Positions 35,910 to 46,765 of a stretch of DNA of 64,000 nucleotides are shown here, piece by piece. How positions within the stretch are numbered: position 1 is the stretch's first letter; every line of letters starts with the position of its first letter. Source of the DNA: Anaplasmataceae bacterium AB001_6 (GTDB taxonomy: Bacteria > Pseudomonadota > Alphaproteobacteria > Rickettsiales > Anaplasmataceae). Below the pieces are notes generated by a model. It searched no databases. It had not been told where the DNA came from and was given only the letters and a program-made list of their open reading frames with translations. The position numbers were made by a program, and so were the translations under genes. The DNA is taken from assembly GCA_020002265.1 (NCBI GenBank), contig CP048228.1, forward strand, positions 186,001 through 250,000, given 5' to 3'.

Positions 35910-38900
35910 TTAGTTTTTATCGGTACACTTTATTATAACCATTCCATCACTTCCATATTGCCACCTTTTGTTTTCTGTAGAGATACAGCCTCCAGCGCCT
36001 ATTAGTAGGGGATCTTTAGGTACTAGGCTCATTGTATTATCTTGTGATATTGCAACCATGCTGCTTGATTGTGAGCATTTATATGGTATTTGTGGAACGG
36101 GATATAATTCACTTTTCCAGCATCTTTTGAAATTTAACATTGCATTATTACACGTTCTATTTCCGACATACGTTTCTGGTTTTAATGGATCGCAAAACAT
36201 TTGGCACCATTTTGTCTCATCATCCTTTATATTGATAACTGTGCCTATTGCACATATTTGTTGACATTTACCATCAATACTGCTGTTACACCCGCTAATT
36301 TCTGAGGGATTATCTATTGTCGTATTCGTGATGCACTGGGTATTATATCCAAGGCTTCTATCCAAGTTTATATTGCAATATTGAGAGCATGTTTCAAACC
36401 CTAGATTATTATCTGGATTAACAAAGTTGCAATATGTCATGCACCATTTTCTGCTTGCTAGATCATCTTCAGAACATTTTTCTGTTTCCTCATTGTTACT
36501 TTTTGCACACAAAGATTCAGATTGTAGATTTTTAAATGGTTCTATAGATTCCATTTCGACTAGGTTATTTTGTATCATTTTTGATTCGTTGGTATCAATG
36601 CATTCTCCATTTTTTCTACTCTTATTTGTAATAATAGATATTTTATGACCGTATACTACCATACTGGAATTTTGAGCAGGTAAATTATTTATACTATTTT
36701 CAGGAGATACGTTGTTTGTTTGTTGACGCTTTTTATTATTGGGTAAATTAGAATTTCGTTGCTGTGTATTTATGTTAGCAGACTTAGATTGCATGATATT
36801 ATGTGGATTTATAAGTATAGAACAATCCTTACCATATGCATCTGCACATATGAATATCTTGCTGTCTTGTCCTTTTTGCCCATTTCTTTTTCCTCCTTTT
36901 CCTACCTGGAATTTCATATATTGATGAGAAGAATTTGTATCTATGTCTATTGTAGCTTTGGTATAATTGCCAGAGTGTCCGCTAAATGATGAGCAGGTAC
37001 TATTGGATGTTCCAATACCACTGGCGCCACCTCCACCAACAAGATGCACCTCTATTTGATTACTCTGACATGATAATGCTGATACATGTGTTATTATGTT
37101 GTCTATTATAAACTTTCTATTTCCTGATTTCTTTGTTACACATAAATCTGCTAGTATGGGATCAAGTATTTTTTGATTCATATCTTGTTCACCGCTAAAT
37201 ATAATATTCTGATTATCTTTGCCTACGTAATTTGATGCTATTAATATCTTATTTTTGTTACGTGATAACTCAGGGATTTTAACTTCTTTTTGTATGCCTT
37301 CAAATTCTCTTGATTTTGCTATGCTTGGATAATGCTCAAGCATCGACTGATCTATATAGAAAAATCTTTTCTCTTTCTCATATCTATAAATTTGATTATT
37401 GTATTTATATTGACCATAAGGATCTTGAGTTAATGATTCTATAGTTGATTCTGATGCTCTATCTACATTTATTGGTCCAGCATTTACATAGTCTATAAAT
37501 TTGTTATTTTCTGGGCCAGAATAAGGTATAAAGGATTCAGGTAATTGTTTTGCCAGAACATATTTTTTATTCACTGGATCAAATATAGTAATTATTTCTG
37601 GTTTAGGTTGCCACCCAACGATACATACATTATTATCCCCATCATCTGATATATAAGATTCATGTTGAATATAATTTTCTGGACAATCTATTAAATCATT
37701 TTCCTCAATACTTCTTACATATTTTATATTTTGATTGGGTCTTTCAATGTAATCTGAAGGATTTTGAGGATTTATACATATCGTTTTGGTTTCGATAATA
37801 TTATGTTTGGGAGATTTTTTTAATTTTGCAACGGATAGTCCTAATTTATCGTTTATTTCGCCAATATTTAATTTTATTTTGTTGGATGAGTTCATTCCTT
37901 CTAAATTAAAAGAGATGCCAGTTATTTCGTTATCATCACTAAATATCCCTTCTAGATCAACAGGTTTAGGGAGCCCAGGCCTTTCAAAGCAAGAGCTTTT
38001 TATTGCGCTGCCATCATCAGCATAATAAGTTGTACATAAACTATTATCTACGATTTTTGTTGTAAATATTAGCTCCTTATCCATGAATTTAATTTTATGA
38101 TTTATTTCTCTGGGTTTAGCATTATGTTTTAAAATAAACACTTTTTTCACATATTGCATTTTTTGGGGAGGGTTCTTGTTATTTATTTTTTTCCCTATTG
38201 CTTCTCTTTTACTACCTATGATCTTAATTTTCGATTTTGGTTCAAAGTAAGTGGATATCTCTTGATCTTCCTCTTTCTTTTGTGAAGTAATAGGTAATAT
38301 TGTTACAGATTCTATGTTGAATTTTTCTTCTTCTTTTGTTGTTATATCTTCGGCGTTTACATTTGATAACTTATAAATTGAAAATATAGGATCGTCCTCA
38401 TAGAATGAAGCAGAACCAATACTTTCAGCTTTAAACCCTGGGCATTGACTTGGAGGAAGAATCTCTGGGATTAATGCACATGTTACATTATATAATCCTA
38501 TTTGGCCTTTGCATCTTTCAGCACATGCGCATTTTCTGTTAAATGTAAAATCTAATTCCTTAAGTATTCCCGCGCATGTTTTATCACTTCTATTTAACGC
38601 ATTTCTTATTAAATCATCTTTACGTTTTTTCTGTTCTTTAACATAATCTTTATTTCCTTTTGCACCGCCTAGTGGCTCACTTCTTATATCGTATCGATCC
38701 AAATCACTCTGATATTCTCTATTTGCCCATTTTGATATTTTATTTACGCAACAATTATCATCAGCTGAGCAGTTCATGATAGCTTTTCTGTAGCTATCAT
38801 ATATACCATTAGCACGAAAATTTTGATCTGTACCATACGTTCCAGCATAAGTTATGCCGTTATGTTGAAAGTTATTATCAGGGGCGCAATGTGCATAAAA

Positions 38901-39194
38901 AACTTCTGCATAAGAATAGTTCCAATTTTTTTGCTTACAACCTTCATTAACTTTTAGTGTCCCAAAATCTCTTACATTTTTGCATCCATCACCATAGAAT
39001 TTTAAGCTAGTATTATTTATGGCAGCTCTACTTTGTAATTTTGTATCTTCAGTTGTTCTTAGATGATAATTTGCATTTACTGCACCAGAACAATCACTTA
39101 CATCAAATTGCGATGGATTGATCCCAGCATTTAGTGGCGTGCATTTTATACATATTAGAAAGGCTATCAAAAAGGCTAAGCGGCTCATTCGCAC
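35910..39194 (-). CDS. Giant secreted cysteine-rich protein with split glycine-rich domain
   Basis: 1094 residues; no named family. A signal peptide (FLIAFLICIKCTPLNA) is followed by a cysteine-rich region (to about 250) with FYAHCA, AGTYGT and ELDFTFNRKCACAERC. A middle part contains VCIVGWQPKPEI (about 526). From about 715 a glycine-rich beta domain begins (VHLVGGGGASGIG, VGKGGKRNGQKG). Its closing strand (GAGGC, then YGSDGMVIIK) appears only at the C-terminus, around 1065-1090. In between is an Asn/Gln-rich stretch and four CX3C motifs with 13-15-residue spacers (about 915-1010). No other membrane helix, so exported. It shares several motifs with the next gene. Convergent with virB4. Confidence 0.8.
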   Translation of the reverse strand: MRMSRLAFLIAFLICIKCTPLNAGINPSQFDVSDCSGAVNANYHLRTTEDTKLQSRAAINNTSLKFYGDGCKNVRDFGTLKVNEGCKQKNWNYSYAEVFYAHCAPDNNFQHNGITYAGTYGTDQNFRANGIYDSYRKAIMNCSADDNCCVNKISKWANREYQSDLDRYDIRSEPLGGAKGNKDYVKEQKKRKDDLIRNALNRSDKTCAGILKELDFTFNRKCACAERCKGQIGLYNVTCALIPEILPPSQCPGFKAESIGSASFYEDDPIFSIYKLSNVNAEDITTKEEEKFNIESVTILPITSQKKEEDQEISTYFEPKSKIKIIGSKREAIGKKINNKNPPQKMQYVKKVFILKHNAKPREINHKIKFMDKELIFTTKIVDNSLCTTYYADDGSAIKSSCFERPGLPKPVDLEGIFSDDNEITGISFNLEGMNSSNKIKLNIGEINDKLGLSVAKLKKSPKHNIIETKTICINPQNPSDYIERPNQNIKYVRSIEENDLIDCPENYIQHESYISDDGDNNVCIVGWQPKPEIITIFDPVNKKYVLAKQLPESFIPYSGPENNKFIDYVNAGPINVDRASESTIESLTQDPYGQYKYNNQIYRYEKEKRFFYIDQSMLEHYPSIAKSREFEGIQKEVKIPELSRNKNKILIASNYVGKDNQNIIFSGEQDMNQKILDPILADLCVTKKSGNRKFIIDNIITHVSALSCQSNQIEVHLVGGGGASGIGTSNSTCSSFSGHSGNYTKATIDIDTNSSHQYMKFQVGKGGKRNGQKGQDSKIFICADAYGKDCSILINPHNIMQSKSANINTQQRNSNLPNNKKRQQTNNVSPENSINNLPAQNSSMVVYGHKISIITNKSRKNGECIDTNESKMIQNNLVEMESIEPFKNLQSESLCAKSNNEETEKCSEDDLASRKWCMTYCNFVNPDNNLGFETCSQYCNINLDRSLGYNTQCITNTTIDNPSEISGCNSSIDGKCQQICAIGTVINIKDDETKWCQMFCDPLKPETYVGNRTCNNAMLNFKRCWKSELYPVPQIPYKCSQSSSMVAISQDNTMSLVPKDPLLIGAGGCISTENKRWQYGSDGMVIIKCTDKN

Positions 39195-39277
39195 AGAATT
39201 TTCTAGAATATATTCTATTTAAAATTGATTTTTACTAAATAAATATTAAATAAGAAGATAAAAAACTTTCTCTAGTT

Positions 39278-42200
39278 TTATTTTTTTATTTTTACAGTCA
39301 ATGGTGCTGAGAGAATATTGGCCGCCGCTCCTGATATCCTTAGAGCTTTAATGAAACAGCTCGTACCAGGTAACATTATATCTGTGTATTTTGATGTATC
39401 TGTATCGTCGTATGCAACGTAGTGCTTGGTTGTTTTTAGATAATTATCATTTTCTACCATAGAATCACTGTAACCTACAAATGCTGTAGCGAGCAAATCA
39501 TAAGTTGCACTTCCATCTAGACCTTTCGCTCCATATTTTTCTGCTTGTTCTGCACTGACATTTTTCAATATATTTTTTGTTTTTTCACTTTTTAAATATT
39601 GATAATCACTGTGATTAATATTGAGATAGTGAATAACAGGTTCTAATTTATAATATATTTCAGCGTTTTTTCCATTACCTTTTATCTTTCCAGTATGATC
39701 ATAATATAAAGTTTTGAGCTTTGTAATAAATTTGCTTCTGTTGGTTCTAGCCTCCATTGTCAGCAGATCTATTTGCTCTCCTGCTTTATAATTTACTTCA
39801 AGCGATCCATCGCCTTTATCTGTATATGGGACATATGCTACTTCAAATGCACCGTATTGATCTTGATAATCTATCATGCAGTTATTTTGGAATGGTAAGT
39901 CTTGATATATCATTTTATACATCTCTGGAGTGTGACCTGTAATACCAGGATTAGTTAATTTTTTTAAATCTATTGTTGCATATAAATTTTCATCACCTAC
40001 ATGTCGTAGAGGGCAATTTGATTTTTTAAGGCTTTTAACTGATTTAAGAATTTGGATACTATCACCTGTATCGCGGCACGCTAAAAATCCATCACCAGAT
40101 GCAAAATCTGGGTGATTATAAAAACAGCTTGGAGCATTTTCACATTTTTGGGGATAATCTTTAAATGGTAATTTATATTCTTCAACGTCATTTTTTAATA
40201 TGTGATTATCTGGACAAACATAGTATCCGAATTTATTTTTTACAGCTTCTTTTTTTGTTTTATTATCATAACAATAAAATTTATTGTTTCTTCTGTATTC
40301 TAATTCATCACTGCTACTGCCTTTTTTAAATAAATAATCTAATCTTACCTTTGTCATTTTTTCATGCATAGCTGCTTCATTCTCTTTGTCTATCTCATTG
40401 GTATCAAAGGGTGCATCTATAGGGTAATCTGCTGAAGGGATTATAGGCATGAAAATGATATTCCCCTTATTTGGGTCTTCTGGCCAATATTTTGCAAGAC
40501 CATTGTTTTCCCCTTTAACATATTTGTATAGATCGGGATCTATATAGTTATTTGTCATATAATTTATAGCACTGTTTGAATTATTAAATGAGGACAATCC
40601 TAAGCCGCTTGCTGTTCGAGCACCTATACTATTGCCGCTTGTTAAATGTGTAGGCATGCAAAATTCATTTACAATTTGTTTTCCATTAGTAGCTCTATAT
40701 GATATTTTTATCTTTGTCCCGGTATAATTTACTCCATTGTTTGAGCAAAGTTGAAAACTTTTGGCGTGAATGCCTATTTTCAGATTTGGATAATATTCAT
40801 TTTTTAATTCAAAATCATACGTGTCAAAATTATAATTACCAGAAGCATCATCTTCCCATTCTTCTGCGCCTACTTTGTATATGTAATGTATGCCCGTTGC
40901 GGCAGATTGATTATATGTAGCAAACTGTGGCCGAAATTTTATCTGCACAATGCCATTTTCTAATAAATCATCGGAATATGCATAGTTCAGTACATCTTTA
41001 CATAAACCCATATGTACGGGATCTGCAATAGGGATGCCATGTTTCAATAGATGAGATCTATTCAAATCATTTATAAGCATGGTTGCTTTAGGATTAGAGA
41101 AATTACTAAAATCTTGATATCCACTATCAAATATATAATATTTTGCTCCACTTCCTTTATTTTTAAGATCATATATCATATTACGTGCTTCATCATAATT
41201 ATCTGTTACATATATATCTTCTTCGCTAATATGGCCATTTTTTAATGCTGATTCGATCTCTTTGGGAGTATAATATTCCTCTAATTCTATAAAATTTTTT
41301 CTTTCAGAATATCTTTTATATGTAGAACTTTCAGATGTTGTATATGGTCTAAAACATGAACATGAATTATCATACATAAAACCATGTAAACTTCCTAAGT
41401 TTACATCTGTTCCGTTGTCATAAGGTATGTTTGTTATACTAGTATAAACTGGGACTTCTTTTCCACTTTCATTTAATCCTATATCAATAAAGCCATAATC
41501 TCTTGATAAAAAACCCATCTGATGGTCTATAATTTGCTTCGTAGGATCGCTTGGATCGGAGGTTGTAGTATAAGAAGTGAAACCATATTTATCCATTTTA
41601 CTATATTCTAGGGGTTTATCGAGAGGAATCATGTCATCATCTTTTTTTCCGCTAAGGTTGATATAGGGTGTCCAGCCCATTAAGCATATTTGATTGTAAT
41701 TAGTACTACCAGATTTTATATCAGGGATGGTATAAATCACCTGTCCTTTTTCATTATCAGCGGAGCAGTAATAGCCAAATTTACCTTTCTCATTAATGAA
41801 GTGAGTTTTAATACATTGATTATAGTTTGCTTGGCAAATTTCTGCCGTATTACTTGGTTCTTTATTACATTGATCCATCATATCTTGACAGGACAATAAT
41901 TTTTGTGCGTTATTCATACATGTTTGATAATCTTCATCGCACTCTTTTTTTTCTTCATTAGATAATCCAGCTTCGTTATAGCACTCTTTTTTGCTGTCTT
42001 CGCATTCTGATATAGCCTCTGTATCAGGAATTAAAACCCCACTGCATTCAGTCTTTAGCATTATACCTCCTGTATTGCTATCTTTATTTGCTTTAAATGC
42101 TTTTAGATTATATTTATCGCTACTAAGTGTTTCTCCTATACCTATTGTTTTTGTTTTGCCTTCTATAATGAATTCAATGTGTTGATTATCAACAGCGCTA

Positions 42201-43885
42201 GCAGTGACTACTTCAGGAAAGGGGGCTCTATAAGAATAATTATATACAACTTCTGTATTAAATAATTCATTGGATTGATTTTCTAAGCTCTGCTTTTCTT
42301 GCTTTACATATGAATTTATTGCACCTAATGGTGTTCTTTTTACTATTGTATCTCTTATTTTTTTTTCATATTCGTTATATCTTAGGGCATCATATTCAAT
42401 GCCTGAAGATACACTGCTTTTTGAGAAAGTATTAAGCACTAGATCATTACTGCTTGTAGAGTATTCAGAGGGCTTTGTTGGTACAGATAAATAAGATCTA
42501 TTAACAGTCCTGCTTTGCCAAAATTCAGGAAATTTTATAGTTCGAATTCCGGTGTTAACAGGCATTAAGACGCATCTTTCGCCTGTTAAAAGCATTGGAT
42601 GATAACTGCCAATCTTATTCTTTTTTGAAGGTTGATTGCGTGACAATACGCATACACAAGAATGTCTAAAGATATAATCTAATTCAATTTTTAATCTGTT
42701 GATTCTTTTTTCTTCTTTCGGTAAAGAAGACATTCTAGTAACAAATTCTTGTAATATTTTGGTTTTTGCTGGTAACGATAGCGGCCTATTTGAGCCCGCT
42801 ACAGATAGATCTGGTGGGTATACATCTTGTCTGCACATTCTAAATTCTGAATGTAAAGGGTTTTCTTTGCCATTTTTTTCTGTTGGGACATTCCCATCCG
42901 CCCATGGTTTAAATATTTCATTAAGCCAACAATCAAATATGTTAGATTCTGTCTCAGTATTATATTTTGTGCAAAAAGTTGTAGTTACTTTGGTTATATT
43001 ATTAAATAGTGCGGGATAATCATCACACATTATGTGCATATTTTCTCCTTTAGATCCTGTGAAATAGCTGAAGGTCCCATAAATGCCAGCTATTAAATCA
43101 CCATTATCATTTCTTATACGATTTTTACAATTTGAATTTTTTAATCCGTACTTATTCCACCAATTTTGCTCTGTATCTATTATTTTCGATGAATTTTTTA
43201 AGTCGCCATCATATACTGCACAATTTGCATATACTGCTGCTACATTTAAATGAGTTATTTTAGTGGGTGTGGAAGATTGCTTTTTGGGAATTTTCATCCC
43301 ACCCTTTTCTCTGTGCCAAGTATTCCACTCAGATAATGCTCTAGGTGCCCAAATTGTATCTACACAATCTACAATTAATAACCCATCTGCATGTTTGGAA
43401 TTTTTTGCGCATCCATTAGATGGTACATCTGATATCTGACAAGGTTTTATAGCAGTTTTCATACATCCATAAGATTGAGCTGTGTGACTACCATAGTATT
43501 TTTCTTTAAACCAAGATGTATAATATTCATTCATTCTAAAGCCAACTTTTATATATCCGTCATTTAGTGATTGTGGTAATTGATACATTATTGAGTGCGA
43601 AGGTTCCCAATTTAACACCCTATAATCATGATCTGTGCTACGATCATTCATTATTAATGAGGAACATGTTAATTGGGGTTTCCCTGTATCAGGACGATTG
43701 CCGCCTGACCATCCAGTTGAAAGTCCTTGCCCTAAATATAATGGCCAACGATTTCTATCTGAATTACAATCAAATCCATATCTGTTATAGGGAGTTATGG
43801 CATGCACTATATTTAATTTACATACTGATTCTATTGTAAAGTATGCTGTTATAAAAAAAAGGAGACTTAGTATTCTAAGTAACAT
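39278..43885 (-). CDS. Giant secreted cysteine-rich protein, paralogue of its neighbour
   Basis: 1535 residues; no named family. A signal peptide (LLRILSLLFFITAYFTIES) and no later membrane helix point to export. Motifs collinear with the downstream 1094-residue protein are VYANCA (about 222), AGIYGTF (about 265), ELDYIFRHSCVCV (about 405) and ICLMGWTPYINL (about 735). Four CX6C motifs (CEDSKKEC, CDEDYQTC, CQDMMDQC, CQANYNQC; about 625-690) lie in a predicted helical stretch. A further cysteine-rich part (about 1210-1330) contains a FGYYVCPDN motif like FGYYCSADN at about 710. It is divergent from atpD and 83 bp upstream of its paralogue, probably co-transcribed. Confidence 0.8.
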   Translation of the reverse strand: MLLRILSLLFFITAYFTIESVCKLNIVHAITPYNRYGFDCNSDRNRWPLYLGQGLSTGWSGGNRPDTGKPQLTCSSLIMNDRSTDHDYRVLNWEPSHSIMYQLPQSLNDGYIKVGFRMNEYYTSWFKEKYYGSHTAQSYGCMKTAIKPCQISDVPSNGCAKNSKHADGLLIVDCVDTIWAPRALSEWNTWHREKGGMKIPKKQSSTPTKITHLNVAAVYANCAVYDGDLKNSSKIIDTEQNWWNKYGLKNSNCKNRIRNDNGDLIAGIYGTFSYFTGSKGENMHIMCDDYPALFNNITKVTTTFCTKYNTETESNIFDCWLNEIFKPWADGNVPTEKNGKENPLHSEFRMCRQDVYPPDLSVAGSNRPLSLPAKTKILQEFVTRMSSLPKEEKRINRLKIELDYIFRHSCVCVLSRNQPSKKNKIGSYHPMLLTGERCVLMPVNTGIRTIKFPEFWQSRTVNRSYLSVPTKPSEYSTSSNDLVLNTFSKSSVSSGIEYDALRYNEYEKKIRDTIVKRTPLGAINSYVKQEKQSLENQSNELFNTEVVYNYSYRAPFPEVVTASAVDNQHIEFIIEGKTKTIGIGETLSSDKYNLKAFKANKDSNTGGIMLKTECSGVLIPDTEAISECEDSKKECYNEAGLSNEEKKECDEDYQTCMNNAQKLLSCQDMMDQCNKEPSNTAEICQANYNQCIKTHFINEKGKFGYYCSADNEKGQVIYTIPDIKSGSTNYNQICLMGWTPYINLSGKKDDDMIPLDKPLEYSKMDKYGFTSYTTTSDPSDPTKQIIDHQMGFLSRDYGFIDIGLNESGKEVPVYTSITNIPYDNGTDVNLGSLHGFMYDNSCSCFRPYTTSESSTYKRYSERKNFIELEEYYTPKEIESALKNGHISEEDIYVTDNYDEARNMIYDLKNKGSGAKYYIFDSGYQDFSNFSNPKATMLINDLNRSHLLKHGIPIADPVHMGLCKDVLNYAYSDDLLENGIVQIKFRPQFATYNQSAATGIHYIYKVGAEEWEDDASGNYNFDTYDFELKNEYYPNLKIGIHAKSFQLCSNNGVNYTGTKIKISYRATNGKQIVNEFCMPTHLTSGNSIGARTASGLGLSSFNNSNSAINYMTNNYIDPDLYKYVKGENNGLAKYWPEDPNKGNIIFMPIIPSADYPIDAPFDTNEIDKENEAAMHEKMTKVRLDYLFKKGSSSDELEYRRNNKFYCYDNKTKKEAVKNKFGYYVCPDNHILKNDVEEYKLPFKDYPQKCENAPSCFYNHPDFASGDGFLACRDTGDSIQILKSVKSLKKSNCPLRHVGDENLYATIDLKKLTNPGITGHTPEMYKMIYQDLPFQNNCMIDYQDQYGAFEVAYVPYTDKGDGSLEVNYKAGEQIDLLTMEARTNRSKFITKLKTLYYDHTGKIKGNGKNAEIYYKLEPVIHYLNINHSDYQYLKSEKTKNILKNVSAEQAEKYGAKGLDGSATYDLLATAFVGYSDSMVENDNYLKTTKHYVAYDDTDTSKYTDIMLPGTSCFIKALRISGAAANILSAPLTVKIKK

Positions 43886-44107
43886 CTTTTAAACAATATA
43901 GGACAAAATGTATATGTAATAGATAAATCATAAATATTATATGAAATCTCCAAGAAAGATTTTCTGAAATAAGTGCTTTGAAGGGAAAATATCAGCTTTA
44001 CATGACAATTAAATAATTCAAAAATATGATATTTAGCATCAGATTTATTTGAGTGATATCAATCAATATTACTGCATTAGAGTGTATATAACAGGGCAAT
44101 TAAACTA

Positions 44108-44136
44108 TGGACAAATTGTAAATATTGTTTTAATCT
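44108..44136 (+). promoter_or_regulatory. Candidate promoter for atpDC
   Basis: TGGACA and TAATCT with a 17-bp spacer, 36 bp upstream of the atpD ATG. The -35 box matches five of six consensus bases, the -10 box only three. The 286-bp gap 43886-44171 should also hold the divergent promoter of the giant-protein genes. Confidence 0.3.
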
Positions 44137-44159
44137 ATGATGAAAGATTATTGCATTAA

Positions 44160-45632
<1,473 letters not shown>

Positions 45633-45649
45633 TATTAAAGTATTTTAAG

Positions 45650-46024
45650 ATGTCAAATTCTTATAATTTGTCGATTGTTGCACACGATAATAGTTTAATT
45701 ATTGAAGATGTTGTTATGACAACAATTAAGACTGTTACGGGGGAGTGTGCTGTTTTGGCTAACCATGAACCTTTTTTGATGGTCATGAAAAGTGGTATAG
45801 TTAAAGTCAATATTGATGATGATTCTGATCGTTATATAGTGATTGATGCAGAAAATGCGGTGTTTGGAGTTAACACTAATTGTGATAATAAGCATTATGT
45901 TATCTGTTCTTCTATTGCTTATGATCTAGATGATTTATCAGTTTTTTTTATAAAAAATAAAATTAAGGATAAATCTTTAGTGGATGATTTATTATCTTTG
46001 AAGTTGAGTAGAATTGGTAAATAG
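45650..46024 (+). CDS. atpC: F1F0 ATP synthase subunit epsilon
   Basis: Central-stalk subunit that can inhibit ATP hydrolysis. 124 residues. The N-terminal beta-sandwich is recognisable (TVTGECAVLANHEPFLMVMK, then SGIVKVNIDDD), and the C-terminal helical part is short, as in several alphaproteobacteria. Sequence identity to the family is low, but position directly after atpD settles the call. Confidence 0.9.
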   Translation: MSNSYNLSIVAHDNSLIIEDVVMTTIKTVTGECAVLANHEPFLMVMKSGIVKVNIDDDSDRYIVIDAENAVFGVNTNCDNKHYVICSSIAYDLDDLSVFFIKNKIKDKSLVDDLLSLKLSRIGK

Positions 46025-46029
46025 TACAA

Positions 46030-46668
46030 ATGCAAATTTTTTTAGATACAGCAGATGCGATTGAAATAGAAAAATGTGGAAAATCTGGAATCATTGATGG
46101 CGTAACAACTAACCCTACATTGATTGCTCAGTCTGGAGGAAATTATATTGATAGCTTGCGAAATATATGCTCAATAATTTCTGGGCCTGTTAGTGCAGAA
46201 GTTGTCTCTGAGACTTATGAAGATATGCTTAATGAAGCTTATAAATTGCGTTCTATTGCAGATAATATCGTTATCAAATTACCTTTGATAGCGGATTCTT
46301 TTCAAGTTGCGCGTGCTTTAACAAAGGATAATATCCCAGTAAATTTTACTTTGTGTTTTTCACTTCCTCAGGCAATTTTGGTTGCTAAACTTGGTGCTGC
46401 TTTTGTCTCACCATTTGTTGGCAGAATAGAGGATATATCATATTCTGGCATAAATTTGATAGAAGATATCGTGAATGTATATGATAATTATAGCTTTACT
46501 ACTAAAATTATTGTAGCTTCAGTGCGTAATATTGGCCATATTATTGATGCTGCAAGAATAGGAGCAGATATTGTCACAATTCCTCCACAGTTATTCAAAT
46601 CGTTATTTGACCACCCTTTAACTGAAAAAGGATTAGAAATTTTTAGGATGGCGAATCAAAATATTTAG
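46030..46668 (+). CDS. Transaldolase-family aldolase (TalC/fructose-6-phosphate aldolase type)
   Basis: Short transaldolase-family enzyme (212 residues) of the TalC/FSA group. It begins MQIFLDTADAIEIEKCGKSG and continues DGVTTNPTLIAQSG (phosphate- and substrate-binding). The Schiff-base lysine lies in NIVIKLPL, and AAFVSPFVGRIED matches the next conserved block. Whether it is a true transaldolase or a fructose-6-phosphate aldolase cannot be settled from motifs. Anaplasmataceae have a similar gene in the non-oxidative pentose phosphate pathway, which could feed prs. It starts 5 bp after atpC. Confidence 0.9.
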   Translation: MQIFLDTADAIEIEKCGKSGIIDGVTTNPTLIAQSGGNYIDSLRNICSIISGPVSAEVVSETYEDMLNEAYKLRSIADNIVIKLPLIADSFQVARALTKDNIPVNFTLCFSLPQAILVAKLGAAFVSPFVGRIEDISYSGINLIEDIVNVYDNYSFTTKIIVASVRNIGHIIDAARIGADIVTIPPQLFKSLFDHPLTEKGLEIFRMANQNI

Positions 46669-46705
46669 TAATTCGGCTTTAGCTTTGTATTCTTCATAAA
46701 TTGAT

Positions 46706-46734
46706 TTGATTTATCATAATTTTGGTATTATAAT
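46706..46734 (+). promoter_or_regulatory. Sigma-70 promoter for the XRE regulator
   Basis: TTGATT and a perfect TATAAT with a 17-bp spacer, about 31 bp before the ATG. This is the strongest consensus promoter I see in the window. Confidence 0.6.
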
Positions 46735-46765
46735 CTCCATTATAAGAATATTTTTTGGTTAAAAT

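Noticed and set aside
39278-43885. Several 60-106-codon plus-strand ORFs opposite the giant proteins
   Set aside because: All are antisense shadows with no ribosome-binding sites and no family-like sequence.
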